DNA of 64,000 nt from Talpa occidentalis (lineage: Eukaryota > Chordata > Mammalia > Eulipotyphla > Talpidae): contig NW_023601104.1 in NCBI RefSeq assembly GCF_014898055.3, positions 78,537,106-78,601,105 of the forward strand. Direction: 5' to 3'. The notes beneath the pieces are model-generated. The model made no database searches. It was not told the DNA's origin and saw nothing but the letters and a program-made list of their open reading frames with translations. Each line of letters starts with the position of its first letter. The first letter of the stretch is position 1. Positions 10,686 through 20,760 of this stretch are shown piece by piece. The position numbers and the translations under genes were made by a program.

Positions 10686-11266
10686 TGTTATAGGGCAGGG
10701 AGAGGGGCAGCCCAAACCCTGCAAACCTGCCTGTTCTAAATGGGTTCTGCCATCCGCCACATTAACACAAAACATAGGAGACTTTAATGGGAAGGAACTT
10801 TAATACAATTAGGAAACAATACAGGAAAGGCAAAGAATATAGTTTCTAAATCAAGCACCCAAAGTTACCCGTCCCCTCGTGGGTAAAACTCCATCCAAAT
10901 GGGATTGGCCCAGAGCAAGGCCCCAAAGCCTGCCACAAATCTAAAGCATCTTCCACAGAAAAGGGTCAGAAACAACCAGACAAGCCCAGAAGGAAAAGAG
11001 CAAAATCAACATCAAGATAAAAGCTGCCATTGTCACCTCCCCACGGGTCTCACCCACATCTGTGTCACCCAGTCCACGACCAAAAGACAAGCGCAGTTTC
11101 TTCACGTGTCTCTAGGCTCCATGCGCCTCCTCCAGGTCTCCTTCTGGCTCCATCCTGCTCCTTCCTTCCTCAGTCTCCTCTGAAGCTTCTCCTCGCCCTG
11201 CTCAATTCCACCTTCCCTTGGGTGGGGCAGGGAACCTCCCCCTTTCCTGGGGACCACCCTGTTACA
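10686..11266 (-). mobile_element. LTR-like 581-bp element with TGT...ACA ends
   Basis: Ends TGTTATAGGG and CCCTGTTACA form an imperfect inverted pair. GTTA flanks both sides (10682-10685 and 11267-11270), a 4-bp duplication of the kind gammaretrovirus-like ERVs leave. Read on the minus strand it begins TGTAACAGGGTGG and has an ATTAAA signal about 100 bases before its end, which is why I place it on that strand. No gag/pol-like coding sequence lies beside it, so it would be a solo LTR. A non-autonomous DNA transposon with TGT...ACA ends is the alternative. Confidence 0.6.
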
Positions 11267-11639
11267 GTTATTTGTCTTGATCTGTCTTGGAAGGCCCCCA
11301 AATGAAAGATTTAAAGACTTGTTTTTATTTCACCTTACTGAGAACTCTCCTAATGCTGAGGCAGCTCCCCAGGAAGCATGGGGCAAGCAATAATAGTTGG
11401 AGGGAAAAAAAAAGCCTATTCAAAAAGTTAAAGTTCTGGAGGAAAGGATGGGAAATAAGCTTCCTAGTGGAATAAGGGCATTGAAAATTCCCAAATATAC
11501 AGGGAATGTTTTGGATAAGTACATGTCCAGGACTGGGCATATGCTCAGGAAAGACCTAAAAAGACCCTAAACTCTCATCTCTGGTGGGCCCTCATGCTCT
11601 GCACAAGCAGGAATTGAAAGCTAAGGCAGAGTTGTAAAC

Positions 11640-12069
11640 TGTCTGGCTGAGTGTTGGAGGCATGACCCAATGAAAGGGAACTGCTAAGAAAAAGAAATCT
11701 TTCCCTGTTAAAGAGTCATAGACCTAGAAATGTAAAGTAAATAATAAGTTTGCTTCCTTAATAAGCATATCTAAACAAGGCCTGGCAGCCTGCTAGGCTG
11801 ATTGATCTCCCAAGCCCTCCGGGAAGATCTGTATCCTTCCCCTTTTCCTGTGTCAAGAATTTGTATGCTAACTAACCAACTTTATCAATGTAAAATGGTT
11901 GTGTATAAAAGAAACTCTTTGTCTCTAGACCAGTGCTCAGACCTTATGGGACTACTCAGGTCTGAGACCTCATGCATGAGTAATAAAGCTTTCCTGGCCT
12001 CACCATTCCTAAAAATACCGCTTATTCTTTCCCTTCCTGGGTAAAAGGCTAGAATTTATTTCTGCAACA
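11640..12069 (+). mobile_element. Solo LTR, ERV1-like (5' limit uncertain)
   Basis: It has LTR promoter architecture: a TATA box (TGTATAAAAG, about 11911), then CTCTTTGTCTCTAGACCAGTGCTCAGACC, a polyadenylation signal AATAAA (about 11981) about 70 bases further on, and a CAACA terminus at 12069. No internal retroviral genes flank it. The 5' end could lie as far back as about 11300, because 11280-11640 is non-coding sequence of unclear origin. Confidence 0.55.
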
Positions 12070-12122
12070 CCAGCACATACCCAAACACACACGTCCATCT
12101 ATCTACAAAGACTGGGAGGGGG

Positions 12123-12123
<1 letters not shown>

Positions 12124-12160
<37 letters not shown>
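12124..12160. repeat. (GT)n microsatellite
   Basis: An uninterrupted run of GT dinucleotides, about 18 units. Confidence 0.95.
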
Positions 12161-12161
<1 letters not shown>

Positions 12162-12336
12162 TATTTTGTGCTGTGCTCTGGGCATTTAAGGAAATTTTTG
12201 TGAACTCACTAGTTGACCACTAAACTAACAGAGGCTTCAGTGAGTACACATGACAAAAAGTACAGACTTTACAAAATGTGTTGAGAACAGACACCAAATA
12301 AACCAACAACTACAGCAAGCAATAAATAAACTCCTG

Positions 12337-12587
12337 GGCCTCCCCTGGTGGCGCAGCAGTTGAGTGCTAGGCTGTGAAGATGCCCGCAGCTTCTGCAGTG
12401 CTGGTTTGATCCCTGGCCACAGGGTGAGGGTCCCACATGGCGTGCAGACCTCTCCTGCCACCCGCTGCTCCCCTCAGCAGTGTACTTTGTCACTCTGTTC
12501 TGCTCTCTGCTCTGGCTCTGGTGAATTCTCTCACCCTCCCAAGCTTCTGAGTGTACCCAGTGCTTGTATAAATAAATAAATAAATAA
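12337..12587 (+). repeat. SINE type I
   Basis: Complete copy flanked by AAACTCCT (about 12329 and 12587). It ends in a pure (AAAT)n tail. Confidence 0.9.
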
Positions 12588-12947
12588 AACTCCTAAGTAG
12601 GGAACAGAATCTGATTTGTGTGGTTCCACAGAATGGGAGAAAAGTTTGCGAATAATTTATCTAATAAGGGATTAATATCCAGTATATAGAGAACTTCTGC
12701 AATTCAACAACAGAAAGCAAACAAGCTGGTTTAAAAACAGGTAATGGATAGAAACAGTGCTGGCACAAGTGAGAACCGGGTGGGCACTAGATAATTCTGT
12801 ACCTTGCTGAGGTAAAATAGTTAAATATGGACAAAGGAAACCTAGAAGCTGAGAGGCAAAATGTGATCGCTTGCATTTTTTGTGCAAATTTGCCGGGAGG
12901 AGCACAAGAAGCACCCAGAAGCTTCAGTCAACTTCTCAGAGTTTTCT

Positions 12948-13204
12948 TTTTCTTTTTTTTTTTTAAAGATTTCTTTTATTCATGTATAGAAGAACTGGGG
13001 TACAGACCAGAGGTGTGGAGGATGAGAGGATTCACCAGAGACAGAGTGAGGAACAGAATAGGCAGATTGACTGAAACACACTGCTGAGGGGAACAGCTGC
13101 GCCATGCGGGTAGCTCCCTGGCCAGGGATGGAACTCGTGGTGCAGTGGCTGCAGATAGCTTCATAGTTTGCATCTTAACCCTTTGCACCACCACGGAGGC
13201 CCAG
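12948..13204 (-). repeat. SINE type O inside the HMGB1 pseudogene
   Basis: The target duplication CTTCTCAGAGTTTTCT (12932-12947 and 13205-13220) is HMGB1 coding sequence, so the SINE arrived after the pseudogene. Confidence 0.93.
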
Positions 13205-13255
13205 CTTCTCAGAGTTTTCTAAGTGCTCAGAGAGGTAGAAAAGTATGCCTGCTAG

Positions 13256-13592
13256 GGCCTCCCCGGTGGCTCAGCGGTTGAGCGCTGGGTTGCAAAGCTG
13301 CCTGCGGCCTCTACGGCGCCGGTTCAATCCCCGGCTGCTCCCCCGCCACTGGAGGAGGGTCCCTCATGGTGCGCAGACCTCTCCTGCCGCCCGCTGCTGC
13401 CCTCAGCAGTGTACTTCGGTCCTTCTGCCTGCTCTGCTCCCCGCTCTGGCTCTGGTGAATTCTCTCACCCTCCCGCGCTTCTGACTGTACCCAGTGCTTG
13501 TATAAGCAAAAAAAAAAAAAAAACCAAACAAACAAATAAAAATAAATAAATAAATAAAAAACATGCCTCTATAAAAAAAAAAAAAAAAAAGT
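13256..13592 (+). repeat. SINE type Y inside the HMGB1 pseudogene, CATGCCTCT tail
   Basis: Full-length young copy flanked by AAGTATGCCTGCTA on both sides, which is again HMGB1 coding sequence. Confidence 0.94.
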
Positions 13593-14168
13593 ATGCCTGC
13601 TAAAGAGAAAGTTTAAAGCAATGGCAAAGGTGGATGAGGCCCATTAAAGAGACATGAATAGTTATATCCCCCCTAAAGGGGAAACAAAATAGTTCAAGGA
13701 CCCCTCCCAATAGACCCAAGAGGACTCCTTTGTTTTTTTTCTTGTTTTGTTCTGAGCATGGCCCCCAATCAAGAAAAACATCCTGTCCATTGGTGATGTG
13801 GCAAAGACCTGGGAGAGCTGTGGAGTTACACTGCTGCAATGACAAGCAGCCTTATGAAAAGATGGCTGCTAAGCTGAAGGAAAAATACAAAAAGGATATT
13901 GCTGAATATCAAGCACAGCACAAATTAGTTATATATGGGAATGGAAGTTTTTCATCTTCAGCGTTTGTTCTGTTAACTGAATACCACTCTGTAATTGAAA
14001 ACAAAACAAAGCAAAGTTGCAGATGTTTTGTTGACATTCTGAATTATTCTAAGTAAATACATTTTTTTATGAAAGAAATAAAAGTGGATTAAGGAGCTTA
14101 ATAACCATTTTTCTAAAGAACATATGTAATCAATAAACACCTGAAAAGATACTCAAAATCACTAATCA

Positions 14169-14428
14169 GGACCTCCCCGGTGGCACAGCAGTTGAGCAAT
14201 GGGTTGTGAAGCTGCCCTCAGCCTCTGCAGCGCCAGTTCGATCTCCAGCCACCAGGTGAAGGTCCCACATGGCGCACAGACCTCTCCTGCCACCCACTGC
14301 TCCCCTCAGCAGTGTATTTTGTCAGTCTGTCTGTTCTGCTCCGTACTCTGGCTCTGGTGAGTACACGCTTCTGACTGTACCCAGTGCTTGCATAAATAAA
14401 TAATTAAATAAATAAATCTTTTAAAAAA
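14169..14428 (+). repeat. SINE type I inside L1
   Basis: Flanked by AATCACTAATCA on both sides, which is L1 sequence. A short deletion removes part of the CTCTCACCCTCCC segment near its 3' end. Confidence 0.9.
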
Positions 14429-14854
14429 AATCACTAATCATTACTAAAATACAAATCAAAGTCATTAGATACCACCTCACATCCATTGGAGTGGCAGTAA
14501 GTAAAAAAACAAAAACAGAAAACAAGTATTGGTGAGGATGTCGAGAAATTGAGCCCTTGTGACTGTTGATGGAAATGTAAAATGGTACAGCTGCCAATGA
14601 AAACAGTTTGCAGAGTTCTCAAAAAAATTAAAAATATAATAATCATATGATCCATCAGCCCTACTTCTGGGGCTCCAAAAATAGTTGAAAGCAGTATCTC
14701 AAAGAGATACTTGTACGCAATTGTTCAAAACAGCCTTATTCACAATACCTAAGAGGTGGAAGCAAGCCAAGTATCCACTGATAGAGGAATTGACAAATAG
14801 AATGTGTTACATACATACATTGGAATGTTATTCATCCTTAAAAGAAATAAATCT

Positions 14855-15092
14855 GGGCCTCCCCGGTGGCACAGCAGTTGAGCACTGGGTTGTGAAGCTG
14901 CTCTCAGACTCTGCAGCGCCAGTTCGATCCCCAGCCACCAGGTGAGGGTCCCACATGGCACACAGACCTCACCTGCCGTGCCCACTGCTCCCCTCAGCAG
15001 TGTACTTCATCAGTCTGCCTGCTCTGCTCTCCACTCTGACTCTGGTAAATTTTCTCGCCCTCCTGTGCTTCTGACTGTACCCAGTGCTTGTA

Positions 15093-15143
<51 letters not shown>

Positions 15144-15154
15144 ATGAAATAAAG
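14855..15154 (+). repeat. SINE type I inside L1, long (TAAA)n tail
   Basis: Complete copy inserted in the L1. The tail has about 14 tandem TAAA units (15097-15150), the longest pure tail in the window. Confidence 0.92.
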
Positions 15155-15449
15155 AAATCTGAAATATGCTACAATATGAATGACTCTTGAGGATATTACA
15201 CTGTGTGAAATAAGCTAGTCACAAAAAGACAAATCTGTACGAATACACTTAAGTACCTAGAATTGTCAAATTCTTGGAGACAGAAAGTAGAATTGTGGGA
15301 AGGGGAGATATTATTTAATGGGTACAGACATTCAGTTTTGCAAGCTGTAAAGAGAGATGAATGATTCGATGAATGTACAGATGAAGCTTAATAAGATGGT
15401 ATATTTTCAGTATTTTACCACAATAAAAAAGTGGAAAGATTTCTGTAAA

Positions 15450-15790
15450 AAAAGAAATGAGCTACCAAGCCATAAAAAGACATGGAGTAACCTTCAAAGC
15501 ATATTGCTAAGTGAATCAAACCAGTCTGAAAAGCTTATATACTGTGTAATTTCAGCTACATGATAGTCTGAAAAAGGCGAAACTATGGAAATAGTAAAAA
15601 ATGGTTCAGTGGTTTCCGGGGTTTTATGGGGGAAGGAATGATAGAGAAATATGTGGAGCACAGGGCTTTTTAGTATACTGTAATGGTGCACACATAACAT
15701 TATACACTTGTGGAGAGCATTAGAACTGTATGACACAAAAGGTAGGCTCTAATGTATACATCATATTTGGTTGCTAATGATGTATGAATG
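15450..15790 (+). mobile_element. Second old L1 3' fragment
   Basis: Carries L1 3' end phrases such as 'aagccataaaaagacatggagtaac', 'ttctaagtgaatcaaaccagtctg'-like sequence and 'atgatagtctgaaaaaggcgaaactatgg'. It lies directly after the first L1 in the same orientation and may be a separate insertion. Confidence 0.6.
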
Positions 15791-15879
15791 TTGATTAATA
15801 AGTTGTAACAAATGTAGCCCACTTATGCAAGATAATAATGGGGAAATTGGGAGGTAGAGGGAACATATGAGAAGAGTAT

Positions 15880-16163
15880 TTTCTGTCATGGGGGGAGAAT
15901 ATGGCGTATGCCAGAGACACGGGGCTGAAAGAATTCACCAGATCAAGAACAAAATAGGTGGGCTTATTGAAATACACTGCTAAGAGCAATGGACTAGACA
16001 AGAGGGGCCTGAGAGACAGAGTGAGGTTTTACTTCAGGCATTAATGACAGGTTAGGATGACTAGACTTGGGTGTGTCCTGACTGACAAGGGATCATCAGC
16101 TCTTGGGATCATCAGCTTAATGTCCAGGCTCCCAGGGCAGCCCCTTGTACCACCAGGGAGGCC
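15880..16163 (-). repeat. SINE type O, heavily decayed
   Basis: The body is recognisable from 15903 to 16010. The centre is replaced by unrelated sequence (about 16015-16135) and the head GTACCACCAGGGAGGCCC closes at 16163. Confidence 0.7.
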
Positions 16164-16179
16164 CTAGACTTTGTATTTT

Positions 16180-16452
16180 TTTTTTAGATTTTTTAATTTT
16201 AATTTATTTATACAAGCACTAGGGTACAGGCCAGAGGCGCCGGAGGGTGAGAGAATCCATCAGAGACACAGCAGGGAGCAGAACAGGCAGAAGGACAGAA
16301 ATACACTGCTGAGAGGAGCAGTGACGAGACAGGAGAGGTCTGCTGGGCCATGTGGGACCCTCTCCAGCTGGCCGGGAATCGAACCGTCGCCACGGAGGCT
16401 GTGGACAGCTCACAGTGCTGTGCTCAACCCGCTGTGCCACCAGGGAGGCCCT
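16180..16452 (-). repeat. SINE type I
   Basis: Complete copy flanked by CCCTAGACTTTGTATTTT on both sides. It therefore inserted next to the head of the previous SINE. Confidence 0.9.
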
Positions 16453-16540
16453 AGACTTTGTATTTTATAGCAGGTTTTGGTTTACAGAAAAATTGAGTGG
16501 AAAGTGTCACGATATTGGTACTACATTTAAAAACTAAGTC

Positions 16541-16850
16541 CCCGGTGGCGCAGCGGTTGAGCGCTGGGTTGCGAAGCTGCGCGCGGCCTCTGTGGCGCCG
16601 GTTCGATCCCCAGCTGCTCCCCGGACACCGGAGGAGGGTCCCACATGGCGCGCAGACCTCTCCTGCCGCCCGCTGCTCCCCTCAGCAGTGTACTTCGGTC
16701 CTTCTGCCTGCTCTGCTCCCCGCTCTGGCTCTGGTGAATTCTCTCACCCTCCCGCGCTTCTGACTGTACCCAGTGCATGTATAAACAAAACAAACAAACA
16801 AACCAGCAAACAAATAAATAAAAAGCATGCCTCTATTAAAAAAAAAAAAA
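16541..16850 (+). repeat. SINE type Y, CATGCCTCT tail, first of a dimer
   Basis: The usual GGGCCTC start is missing and the copy begins at CCCCGGTGGCGC right after the target AAAACTAAGTC. Its poly(A) abuts the next SINE with no target sequence between them. Confidence 0.93.
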
Positions 16851-17141
16851 GGGCCTCCCTGGTGGCGCAGCGGTTGCGCGCTGGGTTGCGAAGCTGCCCG
16901 CGGCCTCCGCGGCGCCGGTTCGATCCCCGGCTGCTCCCCGGCCACCAGAGGAGGGTCCCGCATGGCGCGCAGACCTCTCCTGCCGCCCGCTGCTCCCCTC
17001 AGCAGTGCACTTCAGTCCTTCTGCCTGCTCTGCTCCCTGCTCTGGCTCTGGTGAATTCTCTCACCCTCCCGCGCTTCTGACTGTACCCAGTGCTTGCATA
17101 AATAAATAAAAAAAAAAAAAAGGTTGTCTTTAATAAAAAAT
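16851..17141 (+). repeat. SINE type Y, second of a dimer
   Basis: Full-length copy with a near-consensus body. The tail continues as GGTTGTCTTTAATAAAAAA before the distal AAAAACTAAGTCC (17142-17154), which pairs with the sequence upstream of the first copy. Confidence 0.93.
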
Positions 17142-17645
17142 AAAAACTAAGTCCCTGTTCCTTGCCCAGCAGTTTTTTTTCTATAAACCAAAAACTGGAA
17201 TGGAAACTAGGAATGGAAGCTATTTCTTTAACTTGAAGATGATCAATGAAAAACCGTAGGGCTTATCTTAGTGAAAGTACTCAGTAGCTGGACATAAGAG
17301 AATTCAAGAGATCTAGACTGTAAATATAAATCTGGCAATAGCTGGTTATTGAAGTCCTGAGGGTGGATGAATCAGCTGGAGAATCACTTAGAGTAAAAAA
17401 GGAAAGCCTGGGATGGGACCCTGAGGAAGACCAACATTTTAAGACCTGAGCAGAAAAAGAAGATGGTCCTAAGGAGATTGAGATTGAGGAGTGGTGTAGT
17501 GGTAGTAGTAAGAGTTCAGAATATGAAAGCCAAGGGAAGAGGATTCACCTTGGTTCTGATCAGAAGTGTTTCTAGGAGCATAAAATAAGTTGTAGGAAGA
17601 TATCTCCATATGGGAAGTCAGGGAAATAAAAATTAAACTAAATTC

Positions 17646-17915
17646 TGGCCTCCCTGGTGGCTCAAGGGGTTAAGTCTCAGCACAATGAAGCTATGGGCAG
17701 CCACTGCAGGATGAGTTTGGTCCTGCCAGGGTACTGACCCACATGGGCAGCAGACCTCCCACTGCTCCCCTCAGCAGTGTATTTCAGTAGATGCACCTGT
17801 TCTGCTCCCTACTCTGTCTCTGGTGAATCCTCTCTCCTCCCCTCCCCCCCCAGCACCTCTGGCCTAGACCCCAGCTCTTGTATGTATAAACAAAATAAAT
17901 ATTTAACAAAATATA
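17646..17915 (+). repeat. SINE type O
   Basis: Complete old copy starting GGCCTCCCTGGTGGCTCAAG, with a (TAAA) tail. About 17160-17640 just before it holds no gene that I can see. Confidence 0.88.
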
Positions 17916-18102
17916 TAAAGGATAATAAAAACCAAAAAATCCAGTAAACCTTTGATTGAACTTATGAAGTAGAACATTAACAAACCAATAAAGGCTACCC
18001 ATGTGCATTTTTCCAGTCTCCTCCTCTTTGTTCCCTCTATGAGGGAAATAGTAACTTTAAATGGTAACCACTACTCTATTTTTTTCTACTAATTATTATG
18101 TT

Positions 18103-18250
18103 GTTATGATGGTGCACAGGTGCATTGGTGAAGGAAATTCTATGGGGACTACACCTGAGGGGGGAGAGAAGCAAATATCCTTTAAAAATGAACAATGATG
18201 TAGAAAAATAAATTAAAAAAAATTTAGAAAAGAAAGTAAAAATACACGTT
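18103..18250 (+). repeat. Short non-SINE retroelement 3' end, copy 1
   Basis: Shares 'gatggtgca', 'attctatggggact' and 'gaagcaaatat' blocks, in the same order and with an A-rich end, with 39828-39955. It is probably a 5'-truncated L1 3'UTR of this lineage. Confidence 0.5.
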
Positions 18251-18261
18251 TACCTCCATAC

Positions 18262-18838
18262 ATGTTTTTTTTTTTTTTTAAAAAAAAGATTTATTTATTT
18301 ATGCATAAAAAAACTGGGATGTAGGCGAGCATTGTGTGGGTGAGAGGATTTACCAGACACAGAGTGGGGAGCAGAACAGGGGGATCTGGGCCTCCCCGGT
18401 GGCGCAGCGGTTGAGCGCTGGGTTGCGAAGCTGCCCACAGCCTCTGCAGCACTGGTTCGATTCCAGGCTGCTTCCCAGCCACCAGAGGAGGGTCCCACAT
18501 GGCATGCAGACCTCTCCTACCCCCCTCCCACCCGCTGCTCCCCTCAGCAGTGTACCTCAGTCCCTCTGCCTGGTCTGCTCCCCGCTCTGGCTCTGGTGAA
18601 TTCTCTCATCCTCCCGTGCTTCTGACTGTACCCAGTGCTTGTATAAATAAATCTTTAAAAAAAAAAAAAAAAGAACAGGGGGATCTACTGAAATACACTG
18701 CTGAGGGGAGCATCAGGAGAGACAAGAGAGGTCTGCTGTGCCATGTGGGTTAGTTCCCTGGCAGAGAACTCATGCTGCAGTGGCTGGTGGTAGCTTGATA
18801 GTGCTGACACTTAACCCCTTGCTACACCAGGGAGGCCC
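18262..18838 (-). repeat. SINE type O split by a younger SINE
   Basis: The copy runs 18262-18387 and 18687-18838. The break is a type Y insertion in the body. Confidence 0.9.
18388..18672 (+). repeat. SINE type Y inserted in an older SINE
   Basis: Flanked by GAACAGGGGGATCT on both sides, sequence that belongs to the older antisense SINE. It carries a small C-rich expansion (TACCCCCCTCCCACC) near 18519. Confidence 0.93.
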
Positions 18839-18972
18839 CAATATGTTTCTTTAAACAATAGATCCTTAATTAGATCAATGTATGATCTTTATAATAAGGG
18901 CATCATATTATATACAGATTTCTCACTTGCCTTTTTCACACTATCTTGTGTGTAAATATAGTTTATTTATAG

Positions 18973-19237
18973 AGGCATGTTTTTTTTAATTTATTATTTT
19001 TTTTGTTTATACATGCACAAGCGCGGGAGGGTGAGAGAATTCACCAGAGCCAGAGCGGGGAGCAGAGCAGGCAGAAGGACCGAAGTACACTGCTGAGGGG
19101 AGCAGCGGGCGGCAGGAGAGGTCCGCATGTGGGACCCTCCTCCGGTGGTAGGGGAGCAGCCGGGGATCGAACCGGCACCGCAGAGGCCGCGGGCAGCTTC
19201 GCAACCCAACGCTCAACCGCTGCGCCACCGGGGAGGC
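18973..19237 (-). repeat. SINE type Y, CATGCCTCT tail
   Basis: The antisense tail begins AGAGGCATG. The target TAGTTTATTTAT lies on both sides. A small deletion removes bases around GGCGCGCAGACC. Confidence 0.93.
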
Positions 19238-19436
19238 CCTAGTTTATTTATTCTACTTCTATAAACTTCCTTAGTGACTTTTTGAAAATGTTTATCTGTT
19301 TTCTTGTCAGATATTTGAGTAGTTTGCAGTATTTTTTCCCTTTATGAACAATGGTGTCATGCCAAGTATTCTGGTGCATATATTTAAAGCTTTCCCCATA
19401 AGCAGTTCCACTACTATGGGTCTGGGGAAAGCACAT

Positions 19437-19695
19437 ACTTCATTTCTCTAGATTATGCCAAAATGATTGTACCAATATACACTTCCACCAGTACTGGCTA
19501 AGTGTCCCTGGTTTTCTATATCCTTGTATTATCAGACACCTTAATTTTTACCAATGAAATGGCTTTAAGGTGATATCTTACTACGTTATTAATATTTATG
19601 TGATTACTAATGAAGGGTAATTTATTTTTTTATATTTTGTTCATTTTTTTTTCCTCTGAAGTCCTGGTTAAAACATAACTTGGGATTTTTCCTTC
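19437..19695 (-). repeat. Old L1 fragment
   Basis: Antisense L1 phrases: 'gattgtaccaatatacacttccaccagtactggc', 'aatggctttaaggtgatatctta'. It is non-coding. Confidence 0.55.
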
Positions 19696-19773
19696 TGGAA
19701 GCCTCCCATGACTTCCTCAGATACCCAGGCTAGATTAAATGTGGCTACCCATCGTTTGCACTTTTCTATTATT

Positions 19774-20042
19774 ATTTTTAAAAAGATTTATTTATTTATT
19801 CATACAAGAGCTGGGGCACAGGCCAGAGACGTGGGGGCGGGGGTGAGAGGATTCACCAGAGACAGAGTGGGGAACACACCAGGCAGATTGAAATACACCG
19901 CTGAGGGGAGAAGCAGGCGAATCAGGAGAGGTCTGCTGCGCCATGTGGGTTGTTCCCTGGCCGGGGATTGAACTCGTGGGACAGTGGCTGCGGATAGCTT
20001 CATAGGTTGCGTCTCAACCCACTGCGCCACCAGGGAGGCCCC
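19774..20042 (-). repeat. SINE type O
   Basis: Complete copy between TTTCTATTATTA repeats (about 19763 and 20047). Confidence 0.9.
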
Positions 20043-20123
20043 GCATGTTTCTATTATTACGTTTCGACAAATTCCATTTTTCAAGGTTACCTGAGAATTT
20101 CTTTACTACTCAAAGCATAGTCG

Positions 20124-20412
20124 GGCCTCCCCGGTGGCGCAGCGGTTGAGCGCTGGGTTGTGAAGCTGCCCGCGGCCTCTGTTCGATCCCCGGCTGCTCC
20201 CCGGCCACCGGAGGAGGGTCCCACATGGCGCGCAGACCTCTCCTGCCGCCTGCTGCCCCCTCAGCAGTGTACTTCGGTCCTTCTGCCTGCTCTGCTCCCC
20301 ACTCTGGCTCTGGTGAATTCTCTCACCCTCCCGCGCTTCTGACTGTACCCAGTGCATGTACAAACAAACAAACAAATAAATAAATAGAGCATGCCTCTAA
20401 AAAAAAAAAAAA
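20124..20412 (+). repeat. SINE type Y, CATGCCTCT tail
   Basis: Flanked by CATAGTC on both sides. About 15 bases just before the B box are deleted, so the head is shortened. Confidence 0.93.
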
Positions 20413-20479
20413 AACATAGTCATCACTTTACATGGCAAATTCCCCTTTTCAATTCTATTTCTTTTGCACCCAATATTAT

Positions 20480-20760
20480 AACCCTTGACCCTTGAATAAC
20501 ATGGGTTTGATATGTGGAGGAACACTTGTTAGCAGAAACTTTTTTTTTTTTTTTGTGGGACCCTCGCTGGCGGCCAGGGAACGAACCGCCTCGCAGCCCA
20601 GTGCTCAACCGCTGCGCCACCAGGGGAGGCCCAGCAGAAACTTTTTATCTGCGGATTTTTTTTTAAACCTGCGAGTTCCACCTTCAGTCAATCAATTGTA
20701 GATGTTGGCTGTCATTGCAGGTAAATGGCTTGGCCTAGCCTCCCAAAGTGATATACAAGT
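20480..20760. repeat. Old interspersed repeat interrupted by a head-only SINE
   Basis: The segments 'cccttgaataacatgggtttga' and 'tctgcggattttttttt' are typical of a common mammalian repeat that I cannot assign with certainty. It continues after the insertion at 20541-20632. Confidence 0.4.
20541..20632 (-). repeat. Head-only SINE (tRNA part plus poly(A))
   Basis: On the minus strand it reads GGGCCTCCCCTGGTGGCGCAG... to GCGAGGGTCCCAC and then directly poly(A), with none of the usual body. The target AGCAGAAACT lies on both sides (20531-20540 and 20633-20642). It therefore inserted in this short form and is not a deletion product. Confidence 0.85.

Larger units (their letters stand above)
12750..14072 (+). 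pseudogene. HMGB1P: Processed HMGB1 pseudogene
   Basis: An intronless copy of HMGB1 mRNA with its 5'UTR tail (12750-12826), ATG at 12827 and A box (about 12827-13255). The B box follows: the FFLFCSE segment near 13730 and DKQPYEK and AAKLKEKY near 13840-13885. Frameshifts and stops break the frame; for example the SERWK codon is TAG, and TAA follows near 13645. After about 13912 the acidic tail and much of the 3'UTR are deleted, and the sequence jumps into the distal 3'UTR (CACAGCACAAATTAGTTA...). It sits inside an L1 and is split by SINEs at 12948-13204 and 13256-13592. The parent is an HMG-box chromatin protein; this copy cannot encode it. Confidence 0.9.
12596..15440 (+). mobile_element. 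L1 3' part, broken by a pseudogene and SINEs
   Basis: Old L1 sequence of the ORF2 end and 3'UTR. Visible blocks are 12605-12745 ('taataagggattaatatccagtatatagagaa'), 14080-14168, 14430-14854 ('ccacctcacatccattggagtggc', 'ggtacagctgccaatgaaaacagtttg', 'attcatccttaaaag') and 15155-15440 (3'UTR). The gaps are filled by the HMGB1 pseudogene and by SINEs at 14169 and 14855. The ORF is decayed. Confidence 0.75.

Noticed and set aside
13730..14056. A 108-codon frame that looks like a small HMG protein
   Set aside because: Only part is HMGB1 B box; the rest is frameshifted sequence and deleted 3'UTR of a processed pseudogene.
16592..17080. A 162-codon open frame on the + strand, and many similar frames of 60-170 codons elsewhere
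   Set aside because: They are translations of the GC-rich type Y SINE body in sense or antisense and recur with the same residues at every copy. They are not genes.
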